The notes under the pieces were generated by a model. That model saw only the letters and a list, made by a program, of their open reading frames with translations. It was not told the DNA's origin and did no database searches. Shown here one piece after another: positions 24,762 through 36,275 of a stretch of DNA of 64,000 nucleotides (its first letter is position 1; every line of letters begins with the position of its first letter). The DNA comes from Pinus tabuliformis (Eukaryota > Streptophyta > Pinopsida > Pinales > Pinaceae): contig CM062815.1 in the NCBI GenBank assembly GCA_031772625.1, positions 123,365,977 through 123,429,976 of the forward strand. Direction: 5' to 3'. Both the position numbers and the translations under genes were made by a program.

Positions 24762-26228
24762 GTGAGGCATACTAGAAGAAATCCGCAGAAATCTCCAGCT
24801 GAACCGTTGCATGACCCTGAGAAAATTGTTAAATCGAAGAAATCATCACAGAAAGGGGCATCAGGATCAGGTAAGCCTAAAAACTCTGATTTATCTCTGA
24901 AAGATGAATTCATAGCTGAAGAATTACAGCTTGAAGTCTTAGAGCCCAGCACTGTTAATAAAGAAATTCCTTCAGAGATTAGTTCAGCCCCTTGTGCAGT
25001 TTGTTCCCCTTTGAATCTCAGTCCAAAGAAAGCTTCCCATACTGTCCAAAACATCCCAATATCTCTACCTTCCATCGCATTATTTCATACTGCTCCATCT
25101 GCTAGTATTCTTCCACATATTCCAAACATGGCAGGACAGCAAGCACCTACTAGGATTGAGAGGATTGTTGCTGCTAGATATGAACCTTTGGTATTGCCTA
25201 TGCCTCTAAATCCTATGCCTGTGGGAGAATATCAAAAATATATGCCTAAATTTACTGGAACAGAGGGAGTGACAGCAGAAGAACATTTTAAAGCCTTTTA
25301 CAGTTATGCTGATAATTTAGATATCAATGAGAATGATGTATGGATGAGAGTTTTTGTCCAGAGCCTTGATGGAGAGGCTAGGAAGTGGTTTAGAGAATTA
25401 CCCCAAAGATCTATAACAGATATTGAAGCATTGGATGATGCATCTTTTAAGCAATGGGGAGATAAGAAGGACTTGTTGTATTATCATACAGAGTTTGGAA
25501 ACTTGAAAAGAGAAAAGGGTGAGTCTTTGCCTGACTTCAATAAAAGATTTAATAAAATGTATAGTAAAATACCAGCTGAGGTAAAGCCTACTCCCACCAC
25601 CGCCAAACTCACATATGCCAATGCTTTTGATCCTGATTTCTGCTTATTGTTGAGAGAAAGACGATGTGCTACTTTGGGTGATATGCAAGAAGTAGCCCTG
25701 GAGGTAGAATCCAATATTATGGCAGCAGAGAAGTTAAAAAGTCAAATTGATAGAAGAAAGCTGAGAGGGGAGGCTTCTTCTTTCCATGCTTCAACCTCAG
25801 AGCCTAATTTAGAAAAAATGACTAAGATGATAGAGTCATTGGTTGCTGAAATTTCTAAGCTAAATGTTGAGCAGACTTCAGGGAAAACAAGGCAGCAAAA
25901 CACATTTTCTCCAAGAAATCCAAACCTATTCAGGAAAGCAAATGAGTAGTTACAAATTATGCAAAGGAGCGAAGAAATAAAAGAAGATCATAAAGTTAAA
26001 GCTCCCTTTCAAAATGTAGTCATGGAGGGGGAAAAATTTGAAGAAGATGAGGATGAAATTCACTGCTTGGAAGATAAAGGCAACGTTGCATTTTTAACAT
26101 TGGCCGATTATGAAGATTCATTGCTGCAAGAGCAAAACAGTCAGAGGTGGGACAGTGGTGCTGTTCTGCAATCTAGTGAGCAGCAGCAAAAATATAATCT
26201 AAGATCCAATGCAAAGAATGTCAAATAA
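24762..26228 (+). pseudogene. gag region of the Tat-like element
   Basis: The first part includes a proline- and serine-rich N-terminus and then a retrotransposon-gag domain (about residues 150-330; ARKWFRELP, FKQWGDKK, GESLPDFNKRFN). This domain builds the cytoplasmic particle. The downstream part is acidic (about 26035-26060) and unremarkable. I see no zinc knuckle, which is common for this branch. The region is interrupted, so it is treated as a fossil. Confidence 0.8.
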
Positions 26229-26384
26229 AATGTTGCACAAGAAGCAGCTGCTCAAACAGCGCCACAGAATAGCAGGCAAAGAAGACCAGCAGCTGATCCT
26301 GTCACCCTCAAAGCTCCAGTTCAAGAGGTAAAAACTGCTGATAAAGTATTCTCTTCTTTTAGTTTTGAGTCAGAAGTTCAGAAA

Positions 26385-29300
26385 TTGAAAATATCCATGC
26401 CTCTGGCTGAGTTGGTGAAGAGTGAATTATTTAGAAAACCCATCCTTGAGGCCCTTGAACTAGAATCTAAACAAACCTCCATTGACTCTGTCAATTTGCA
26501 AGATGACAAGCCTGCTATTGTGCTTAGCCCCATGATTGAACCTGTTGATAATAGTTCTCCATCTTTCTATGTTCCATTAACTATCCATGATAAAATCCTC
26601 CACAATTGCCTGCTAGACACAGGGGCCAGCCACAATCTAATGCCTAAAACTGTCATGGGAGAGTTGGGCCTTGATATCACCAGACCTTATCATGATTTGT
26701 TCTCTTTTTATTCAAGGAAGGTAAAATGCCTTGGATTAATTAAGGATCTGGCCATTACCTTAACCCAGCTGCCCATGAAAAGTATGATGATGGATATAGT
26801 GGTGGCCGATGTTCCTCCGAATTTTGGTATGTTGTTGTCCAGAGGGTGGATTAAGAGACTAGGTGGGACAATGCAGAATGATCTATCTTATGCAATTGTT
26901 CCAGTGTTTGGAGGAGAAAGAAGGAGGTTATATAGAGAAGCACAACTGGCATATATCATTAGTGATGAAAAGAATCCTACAAACCATCCCATTTATGCAG
27001 TGGACACTGATTTTGGAGCTTGCATTCTCCAAATAGAAGAGTCTCAGAAGGCTGCATTGCAGATCAGGAAACCAATAGCTCAGGCTGAGCATGATACAGG
27101 AGGTCGAATTTGGGAGATGTTCTTTGATGGAGCATGTACCAAGGAGACTGCAGGAGCAGGGGTGGTGCTAGTATCTCCACAACAAGAAACAGTTCAATTG
27201 TCTCTAAAGCTGGTTTTTCAGGTGACAAACAACATAGCAGAATATGAAGCATTGTTGTTGGGCCTTCATGCAGCCAAAGATAGAGGAATAAAAAATCTGA
27301 AGGTGTTTGGAGATGCTAATCTGATAATCCAGCAAGTAAATAAAACATTCCAAGCAAAGCATCCAAGGCTGAGAGCTTACAGAGATGAGGTATGGAGAGT
27401 CAAAGAGTTATTTCAATTTTTTTGCATTTCGTACATTCCTAGAGCCCAAAATCAGCTTGCCGACTCCCTTGTTGTTTTAGCTAGTTTGTTCATCCCTCCA
27501 TCGCCTCCCAAACTAGTTTATGAGGTACAAATGAAGTATAGACCCTCCTTGCCTAATAATGTCCACCATTGGAAGGTTTTTGATGATGATGATGAGTTAA
27601 ATAGGTTCCTTCAAGTCATTGATGAGTTCTCTAAAATGCAAATTGACCAAAATAATGATGCTTTGTTAGAAGATCCCAGGTCCCAACTTAGAAATAAGAT
27701 TGGCAAGAATAGCATAGTCCAGCTTCCTAGTAACCATATCCCTAAGGGTCTAATTCCTCTTGAGAGATTGTTTGATCACAATGATGTGCCTTACAAAGCT
27801 GCCCAAAAAGAAGATCAATCTGCAATTTGTAAGCATGATATAGGAAGTCCAGGTCAGCCCAAATTCATAAATCTGTCCACTAATCTATCTGCTGATCAGA
27901 ATGTCGAATACTGCAAGTTAATGAGGCAATTTGTTGATGTGTTCGCTTGGGAGTACAGTGATCTGAAAACATATGACAAGAATATAATTCAGCATAAAAT
28001 TCCACTTGAGAAAGACACTATTCCTTTCAAACATAAGCTGAGACCAATGAATCCTATGCTCCTTCCTCTGGTTGAGAAAGAAATTAAAAAGTTGTTGGCT
28101 GCTAAGATTATAGTGCCTCTCAGATATTCTAAATGGGTGGCCAATCTGGTTGTTGTGGGGAAGAAGAGTGGAGAAATCAGACTGTGTGTTGATTACAGGA
28201 ATCTAAATAAATGTTCCAAAAAGGATAATTATCCTCCGCCAAAAATGGAGCATTTGTTGCAACAAGTCTCAGGTGCCAAAGTAATGTCTTTTATAGATGG
28301 ATTTTCAGGCTTTAATCAAATCGTTGTGCACCCAGATGATCAAGAGAAGACTGCATTTACCACGCCTTGGGGCATGTTCATGTATGCCAAAATGCCATTT
28401 GGGCTGATGAATGCTGGAGCCACCTTTCAGCGAGCTATGGATATAGCTTTTGTGGGGGAGAAGGATAAATTTGCGTTAATCTACCTTGATGACATAACTG
28501 TTTATTCCAGCAGCCATCATAATCATTTACAGCATTTAAAAAGAGTGTTTTTGAAGTGCAGAAGGTTTGGAATTTCAGTCAATCCCAAAAAATCCCAATT
28601 TGCTTTGGAAGAAGGCAAACTGTTGGGACATGTATTATCTGCTGCAGGTGTTCAAATTGACCCAGAAAGAGTTAAAGCAATTCAGGATTTGACTCTTCCA
28701 AGATCAAAGAAATATATACAGTCATTTCTTGGCAAAATTAACTTTGTAAGGAGGTTCATTCCTAATTTTGCAGAGTTAGTCAAGCACATAACCTCCATGT
28801 TGAAAAAGGGAGCAGAGGTAAAGTGGACTGATGCAGCCAGAAAATCTTTTGATTCCATTAAGAAGGCTATTATGGAAGCTCCTACTTTAATAAGCCCTGA
28901 CTATAGCAAAGAGTTTCACCTATTTTCATTCGCCTCTAAGGATACCATTGCAGCTGTTCTATTGCAGCAAGATAAAGCAGGTCAAGAGCATCCAGTGGCC
29001 TTTTCAGCAAGAATCTGAGGGACGCTGAACTAAGGTATCATATCATTGAAAAGCAGGCATACACTCTTATCAAATCTTTGAAAACCTTCCGAGTATACAT
29101 CTTGCATTCCAAGATAGTTGCATACATGCCTTCTGCTGCCATAAAGGATGTCTTAACGCAGCCTGATGCTGATGGAAAAAGAGCAAAATGGATTGCAAAA
29201 ATGATAGAATTCAACATAGAGCTGAAGCCCACCAAGCTGGTAAGAGGTCAGGGGCTTGCTAAATTGTTGGCTGAAGAAAATTGCAGGTCTTTGGACATTG

Positions 29301-30655
29301 ATTTCTTGTTCACTATAGCAGAAAATGGTCAAATAGAAAAGCATGAAACAGCTGAATCGCAGAGAGAACAGTCAGTGGCCGAGAACCTAGCTTCATGTAG
29401 CTGGTATGCTGCAATAATTAATTTCCTTCTAAAGCTAGTAGTCCCTTCAGAATTTTCTCAAAGTCAAGCAAGAACCTTAAAGCTCAAGGCAACGAAATAT
29501 TGCATCAATGATAGCTTGCTCTACTGGAGGGATCCATCTGGAGTGCTTTTAAGATACATGGACAAGGAACAATCAATAGAGGTTATGTAGCAATTCCATG
29601 ACAGCATGTGTGGAGGACATCATTATTGGAGAACTACAGCCCATAAGATTCTCAGAGCTGGGTACTATTGGCCCTCTTTATTTTCTGATGCAGTTTATTT
29701 TGTTAAATCTTGTGACAAGTGCCAAAGATTTGAAGGTAAGCAGTAGTTCAAATCCCTGCCCCTAAAGCCAATAATTGCAAAAGGACCTTTTCAGCAGTGG
29801 AGCTTGGATTTCATTGGTGAAATCAACCCACACTCCAGTGGACAGCACAGGTGGATATTAGTTGCCACTGATTATTTTACAAAATGGATTGAAGCAATCC
29901 CAACAAGGAAGGTTGATCATAATGCGGTCATGAAATTCTTATCAGAAAACATTTTCAGCAAATTTGGTTGCCCACTTCAGCTTATAACGGATAATGCAGC
30001 AACCTTCAGGGCAAAAGAGTTGGTGGAAATGTGTGATTCAATGGGCATTAAACTTGTTCATTCCACCTCCTATTACCCCCAAGGGAATGGTCTAGCAGAA
30101 TCCTCTAATAAAAGTCTGATCAGGATAATTAAGAAGTTGTTAGAGGAAAATAAGAAGAATTGGGATGCCAAGCTCAAGTATGCGCTTTGGGCAGACAGAG
30201 TGACCATCAAGAGATCTACAGGCTGCTCTCCTTTCAAGATAGTATATGGTACCGATGCTGTTTTTCCAATTCAACTTACCCTCCCTGTGGCAAAGTTGCA
30301 CCAAACAGTGCAGAATGAAGAAGATGATATGGCCAATAAAATCATTGATTTAACAGAATTGTATCAGATCAGAGAGCAGTTGATTGAAAAAGATACAGCA
30401 CATCAGAAAAAGATCAAGGAAGTCTTTGACAAGAAGGCAAAAAGAAATAATTTGCAGGTTGGGGATTTGGTTCTAAAATGGGATGCATTTAAAGAAAAGA
30501 AAGGCAATCATGGGAAATTTGATGCTCTCTAGACAGGCCCTTTCATCATTTCACAGATTCAAGGGAACAATACCTTCATACTGAAAAGTATGGAAGAAGA
30601 ACCAGTTTTTGATGGTCCAGTTAATGGGCGGTTTTTGAAAAACTATGTGATTTAA
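26385..30655 (+). pseudogene. pol region of the Tat-like element (PR, aRNH, RT, RNH, INT)
   Basis: In order: aspartic protease LLDTGASHNLM (about 26615), an archaeal-type RNase H with FFDGAC, NNIAEYEALLLGL, FGDANLIIQQV and NQLADSL (about 27110-27490; all four acidic positions present), RT with LCVDYRNLN, MPFGLMNAGATFQ and YLDDI (about 28180-28500), RT-linked RNase H remnants with AAVLLQQD (about 28950), integrase with CDKCQRFEG, LDFIGEI, ITDNA and GLAESSNKS (about 29710-30120), and a C-terminal part with VGDLVLKWD. The position of the archaeal-type RNase H before the RT is unusual. A few breaks are present. Confidence 0.88.
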
Positions 30656-30833
30656 GGTCTTTGGCCTTAAAGCTATAAATATTGTGCTTTTATCAGTTTT
30701 TAGTGTAGCTATAGTAGACTCCATGCCCAATGGAACACTAGGAATTTTGGCTAATTTGTTTGTTGCTGGAAAGGCATTGATCTACAGGTTCTTGAGACCT
30801 CACAGGGAGGATCTCATCCCCAGAAGGAGCCAG

Positions 30834-32510
30834 TGTTAGCTCTGCTATGCAAAAGGATCAAAAATGGATTCAAAACACTCTCAAAGGCTGTAAATACACT
30901 TAAAATCATGCAAAAGGATCCATGCATGCTGTTGAAATCTCTAGGTTTTGGTTAAAGGCCTTCCACCGATCGAAATAGTTGCAAGAGGAAAGCCCTTAGG
31001 AAAGCAAAAATACGCTATCGAGAGGCAAAGACACTCCAAAACCATGCAAAAAACCCGAATTACAGGCTTAAAGGTCTAAATGAACCACAGTCATTCGATC
31101 TGGCCGATCAACGGTCCAGATCTCATCGGCGGATATGGCATCAGCGCTTCACCAAGGGACGGGGCACAAGACATCGTCGATGAGCAATCGCCGATATTGC
31201 ATCGGCGAGTCACAATGGAGGACTTACAAAGAGGTCTGGGCTTTTATATTTTGCGATGAGCGATCGCCGATATCGCATCGGCGTATTGCATCGGCGCTTT
31301 CAAAGGAAGCCTGGTCTCGGATCCGAAAGGGTTCGGAAGTAAAATATATATATTGTTCAAGTCCGCCAAAGCCATTTTTCATGATTTTGCAGCAGTTTTA
31401 TGTGTATTTTCGAATATAAAGAAACAGAGGATTGGCCAGTTAAGATATGTATTACGGCTTGAAAGGCGGACCCGATAGATGATTGAACCATGCCTGAACC
31501 TTTAAAGTCCAAATTGAAACAGTAATGGGGGGAATACTCAGTTTGGCAGTGTTTTCACTGTTTATAAGCAAAATAGTCATGATTGAGCCATTTTATTGTC
31601 CGGCGACTGCATTTAATCAACAGTATGGCCAACGAGGAAGCAGGACACCGCCGATCAAGTCAGAGCATTCAATGGTTATGGGTTTCACCCGTATTTCACT
31701 CCACCTGCCCAGGGAGGACCTCAGAGCGCCAGAGAAGGTCAAATCCATTTAAAACACAGTCGGATTTGTATTAGAGGCCCATTTCTAAGTGTAAATGTGG
31801 TTGGTGGCCATTTATGGGCTCCTCCACGCATTGTTTAGCAAAGATATTTTGTATTGTAACACCATATATACTAAGAACGCAGATGTAATCAGATGGATGA
31901 GTGTTTGATGAATGATAGTTTGTTGTAGCCTTTAACTTCTAGAGACTGTAAATACTATGAGACCTGCAGCTTCTGGTCTTGATTTCCAACTAATACAAGC
32001 TTCTTTTGTTGTCACTTGCTCACTTTCCACTTCTCTTTCTTGTTCCAGGCTGTGCCTGCTTGCATTTATTCGATGTGCTGTAAATGTTTAGCACTAGAGG
32101 GGCTGTCATCCCACCTCTGTGTTATAATTTAGTGGTTCATTGACATTTCTTGCAGATTGCTATTGTTTTAATAGCAGTAGTTGTTATCCTGTCTGTGTAT
32201 TAAACAATAGTTTTACAGATCTTCTAAATGATTGCAGCTGGCCATCACAGGGTCCTGTGCATCTGCTGGTGCAATTAGTTTTCTCCATCATCACCTTTAC
32301 CTTAAACTGTGAGTAGTTGGTAGTTAAAAGCCTTGTAGTTTGGGGGTCTTCACCCATGTCTGGGGATAATCATAGTAGGAGTGGTTATCTGGCTTAAATG
32401 TGCAGCATATCTTCATTTATCCATAATTTTATCCAACATAATTGTTGAATTTATAATGTTACTGAGCATCACTGATATACAACCTAGGTGAGTTTCTTGG
32501 GGTGATAACA
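30834..32510 (+). repeat. Right LTR of the Tat-like element (about 1.68 kb)
   Basis: Begins TGTTAGCTCTGC after the tract AGAAGGAGCCAG and ends GGGGTGATAACA. It contains a CpG-rich run (about 31118-31302) in which CGATCGCCGATAT and CATCGGCG recur three or more times. Block II sequence resumes right after it (GCATTCAT at 32512 matches 16707). Confidence 0.85.
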
Positions 32511-33557
32511 GGCATTCATGTGGAAGTTTTTGGAAATTTAATGTTTTCGAAGTGAAATTTCTCTATGAAATTAATACAGAAAAATGGTAGTTGTTTCATT
32601 TCGCTATTGAAACTTTGACGACCTGCATCCTTCTCTTCTTCTTGAGACTTAAATATTATGTAAAAATGTCAGATGAACCAAAGTTATCAAGTACATTCAC
32701 AAAATATAACTCGTAATTAGTGTTGTCAGTGTGGTCCAATGATCCATAGCCCAGCCTCCAGATTTGTAAATAGGGATTGTGGAGGGGCTAGGAAAGTGGA
32801 AACACAATTTGGGAAGACTAATTCTTAAAGCTATGATAAAATGAAGCAAGTAGATTAGATCTCATGAAAAAGAAACAAAGGAATTTCATCACTATCACTG
32901 TAGCGATTTTTTTCCTTTATTCAATAAGAAGGAAACTTGTAATACCAATGCATTGTGATGTTATTATGTAAAATAGTATGTGAAACAATTTGGATGAAGG
33001 CAAAACTATAGTAATAATGGTTTAATTTTAAGATCATGTAAAATAGTATGTGAAACAATTTGGATGAAGGAAAAACTATAGTAATAATGGTTTAATTTTA
33101 AGATCATGTAAAATAGTATGTGAAACAATTTGGAAAAACACAAGATTGGGCAAGTTGAGTGGTGACTGTGAAATAGGAACTGTAACGTGATCGACAGGGA
33201 GCAATACATTTGTGTTGTTGTTTATCAACAGGAAAAACACATGCTTGGAGAAAGTGTGATCCAAGAAGTGGAACCACCTCTCTAAACTCCCTATGGTGCA
33301 AAAACAAATCCAAAAAAATTACATAGACTAGTCCAACAATAGATGATGAATGTGAATAGAGGCTTAGGACACAGATGTAAGTAAGAAAGAAAATTGTGGC
33401 AACAATGTTTCCAAGGATTCAAATTTAGGGTTGGAAGTCAGCTACATAGCTAAAAAAACTTTTTAATAAAACAAAATGATCACAAATCTCCATTTATAAA
33501 GGGAGAGTAACTTAATTTGACTCTCTCTTTACTATATAAATACGTCTATGAACATAA
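32511..33557. other. Block II spacer 3' of PUP III
   Basis: Homologous to 16707-17683. It contains the three-copy 70-bp minisatellite. No gene is seen. Confidence 0.7.
32967..33140 (+). repeat. 70-bp minisatellite 3' of PUP III, three starts
   Basis: The same unit starts at 32967, 33037 and 33107. PUP II (19002) has one copy and PUP IV has two (34813, 34883). Confidence 0.85.
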
Positions 33558-34761
33558 TTAAGGATGTGATGAGCTTTCAGCTCGAACATATATCATGGTC
33601 AGCACACTTGTAGAAGGCTTTGAATCCAAGCACCCACCATATATATAAGAAACAAATCCCCATGTACTTAACAGCATCGAAATATTTTTCAGAGCTTCCA
33701 TTCTGTCATGGAAGAAAGTCGATGATAATATGGGCACAATAGGGAGGGCCAGAGTGCTAATCACATTTGAGAACAAGGAAGAAACCAAAAAGATCAAACC
33801 CACTCCACCAACCGAAGAAACCTGCCATCCTATTGCAGACCATATCAATGTCATATAGTAGGAAACTTTCCCTGTTGTGAAACTCTCAGCCTCCTTTTTC
33901 ATATCTCTGAACTCCCCACTAACAAAGAATCCAACTATGAATACCACACTAGCAACTATCAATGTGAAAAATTGCATCTCCAGAACCACTACAAAGGTCT
34001 CCTTCTTTATAACCTTATTGAATACAAGCTGCATCAATGGAATAAGCAGCCCATAGTGGGCAGAAGCTGCAATAGTACAAATGAATCCTACTATGTACGT
34101 CAGCAAAACCAGAGTATTCAGGATGTATGGAGTAATTTTCTGCCTGTTCAGTATGAATGAAAATACATCATTGAAGGCCATTTGACTTGAATAGAGAAGA
34201 GAACAGGTCGAAACAGGCATATAAGAGATAACCCATGAGTAAATCAGATTGTCTCTAGCTACAAGCAAGCCCAAACCAACATAAATTAGCACCAATTTGG
34301 GTGTGAGCGGGGTAATCTTAGAGGCTTGTTTTCCTTGATAAAGTACCAGAGGTATGAAAAGAATAGGACATCATGTTGATTGCAAACCAGAGTTGATATC
34401 CATCTACTGTTACCACCATCATCAAAGTAACAGTTGTTAAGAAGCATAGCAGTAGCTTGATCTACAATCATTGACGAAATGATGAATATTACAAGTACCC
34501 AATGGGTCTTCCTTTTTCCTGCAAACATCTTTCTATTGGGTCCTCTTCCTGGCACTACATCCCTGACCAAACTAGGGCATGAAGTTTCAATCTCTCAAGG
34601 TCAGTCAAATTATATGACAACTGCTTGCAGATAGACAGTTCAATCAAATATAAAATTAATCGGAAATATTTAATAGACATACCCTCTTGTACTCTATTGT
34701 GGATTTCTGGAATACCACCCATCTGAATATCACCCATTAGGAATGAATTACCAGTGTGCAT
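33558..34761 (-). pseudogene. Purine permease pseudogene PUP III
   Basis: Block II counterpart of PUP I. Exon 1 is 34683-34761, with the same donor. Exon 2 begins near 34595 and ends at 33558. The core is open from the GLLVARDNLIYSWVISYMP region to the C-terminal end (33558-34295). An in-frame loss of 22 codons (the LGAILLAVHSDGD...NTTT stretch of PUP IV) removes a helix end and the following loop. A two-base insertion just before the shared TGA (34371-34373) shifts the frame, and D is lost from the family motif (AGDN reads ARDN). A transporter with these changes is very unlikely to work. Confidence 0.9.
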
Positions 34762-35334
34762 CAATATCAATAACAAAGAAACTTGTAATACCAATGCATT
34801 TTGATGTTATTATGTAAAATAGTATGTGAAACAATTTGGATGAAGGCAATACTATAGTAATAATGGTTTAATTTTAAGATCATGTAAAATAGTATGTGAA
34901 ACAATTTGGAAAAACACAAGATTGGACAAGTTGAGTGGGGACTATGAAATAGGATTTGTAACGTGATCGATATGGAGCAATATATTTTTGTTGTTGTTTA
35001 TCAACAGGAAAAACACATGCTTGGAGAAAGTGTGATCCAAGAAGTGGAATCCCCTCTCTAAACTCCCTATTGTACAAAAACAAATCCAAAAAAAATTACA
35101 TAGACTAGTCCAGCAACAGATAATGAATGTGAATAGAGGCTTAGGACACAGATGTAAGTAAGAAAGAAAATTGTGGCAACAATGTTTCCAAGGATTCAAA
35201 TTTAGGGTTGTAAGTCAGCTACATGGCTAAAAAAACGTTTTAATAACACAAAATGATCACAAATCTCCATTTATAAAGGGAGAGTAACTTAATTTGACTC
35301 TCTCTTTACTATATAAAGACGTCTATGAACATAA

Positions 35335-36275
35335 TTAAGGATGTGATGAGCTTTCAGCTCTAACATATATCTTGGTCAGCACACTTGTAGAAGGCTTCGA
35401 ATCCAAGTACCCACCATATATATAGGAAACAAATCCCCATGTACTTAACAACATTGAAATATTTTTCAGAGCTTCCATTCTGTCATGGAAGAAAGCCGCT
35501 GATAATATGGGCACAATAGGAAAGGCTAGAGTGCTAATCACACTTGAGAACAAGGAAGAAACCAAAAAGATCAAACTCACTCCATCAACCGAAGAAACCT
35601 ACCATCCTATTGTAGACCATATAAATGTCATATAGTAGGAAAATTTCCCTGTTGTGAAATTCTCAGCCTCCTTTTTCATATCTCTAAACTCCCCACTAAC
35701 AAACAATCCAACTATGCATACCACACTAGCAACTATGGATGTGAAAAATTACATCTCTAGAACCACTGCAAAGGTCTCCTTCTTTATAACCCTATTGAAT
35801 ACAAGCTGCATCAATGGAAGAAGTAGCCCATAGATGGCAGAAGCTGAAATAGTACAAATGTATCCTACTATGTACGTGGTAGTATTCACTCCCTTAGGCC
35901 TGTCGCCATCTGAACGAACCGCAAGCAGAATTGCACCCAAATTCAACAAAACCAGAGTATTTAGGATGTATGGAGTAATTTTTTGCCTATTCAGTATGAA
36001 TGCAAATACATCATTGAGGGCCATTTGACTTGAACAAAGAAGAGAATAGGCCGAAACAGGAATATAAGAGATACCCCATGAGTAAAGCAGATTGTCTCCA
36101 GCTACAAGCAAGCCCAAACCAACATAAATTAGAAATTTGGGTGTAAGCGGGGTAATCTTAGAGGCTTGTTTTCCTTAATAAAGTACCAAAGGTATGAAAA
36201 GAATCGGACATCATGTCGATTGCATGAGAGTTGATATCCATCTACTGTTACCACCATCATCAAAGTAATACCTGT
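35335..36275 (-). pseudogene. Purine permease pseudogene PUP IV, 3' part
   Basis: Block II counterpart of PUP II, cut at 36275 by the left LTR of Copia-2. It carries most of exon 2 (YLDSKPSTSVL, VSSLFSSVIST, AGDNLLYSWGISYIPVSAYS) with further stops and frameshifts, plus the shared TGA (36211-36213). Its 5' part continues at 50031-50451 beyond the insertion complex. The 100 bases 36177-36276 are repeated at 50031-50130. Confidence 0.88.

Larger units (their letters stand above)
23245..32510 (+). mobile_element. Ty3/gypsy LTR retrotransposon, Tat-like, with an extra RNase H
   Basis: Plus-strand element: partial left LTR (23245-24576), tRNA-Asp-type priming site (24582-24599), gag, protease, an archaeal-type RNase H, RT, RT-linked RNase H, integrase, then a purine-rich tract and the full right LTR (30834-32510). 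Integrase after RT is the gypsy order. The extra RNase H and the style of priming site point to the Tat/Ogre branch. It sits inside block II of the duplication. The shared LTR part shows roughly 2-3% difference by eye, so it is older than Copia-3. It carries a handful of breaks. No target duplication is visible because the left end is partial. Confidence 0.9.

Noticed and set aside
29735-29762. AGTTCAAATCC-like B box inside the Tat-like integrase region
   Set aside because: It falls within sequence that reads as integrase on both sides, so it is a chance match rather than a SINE.
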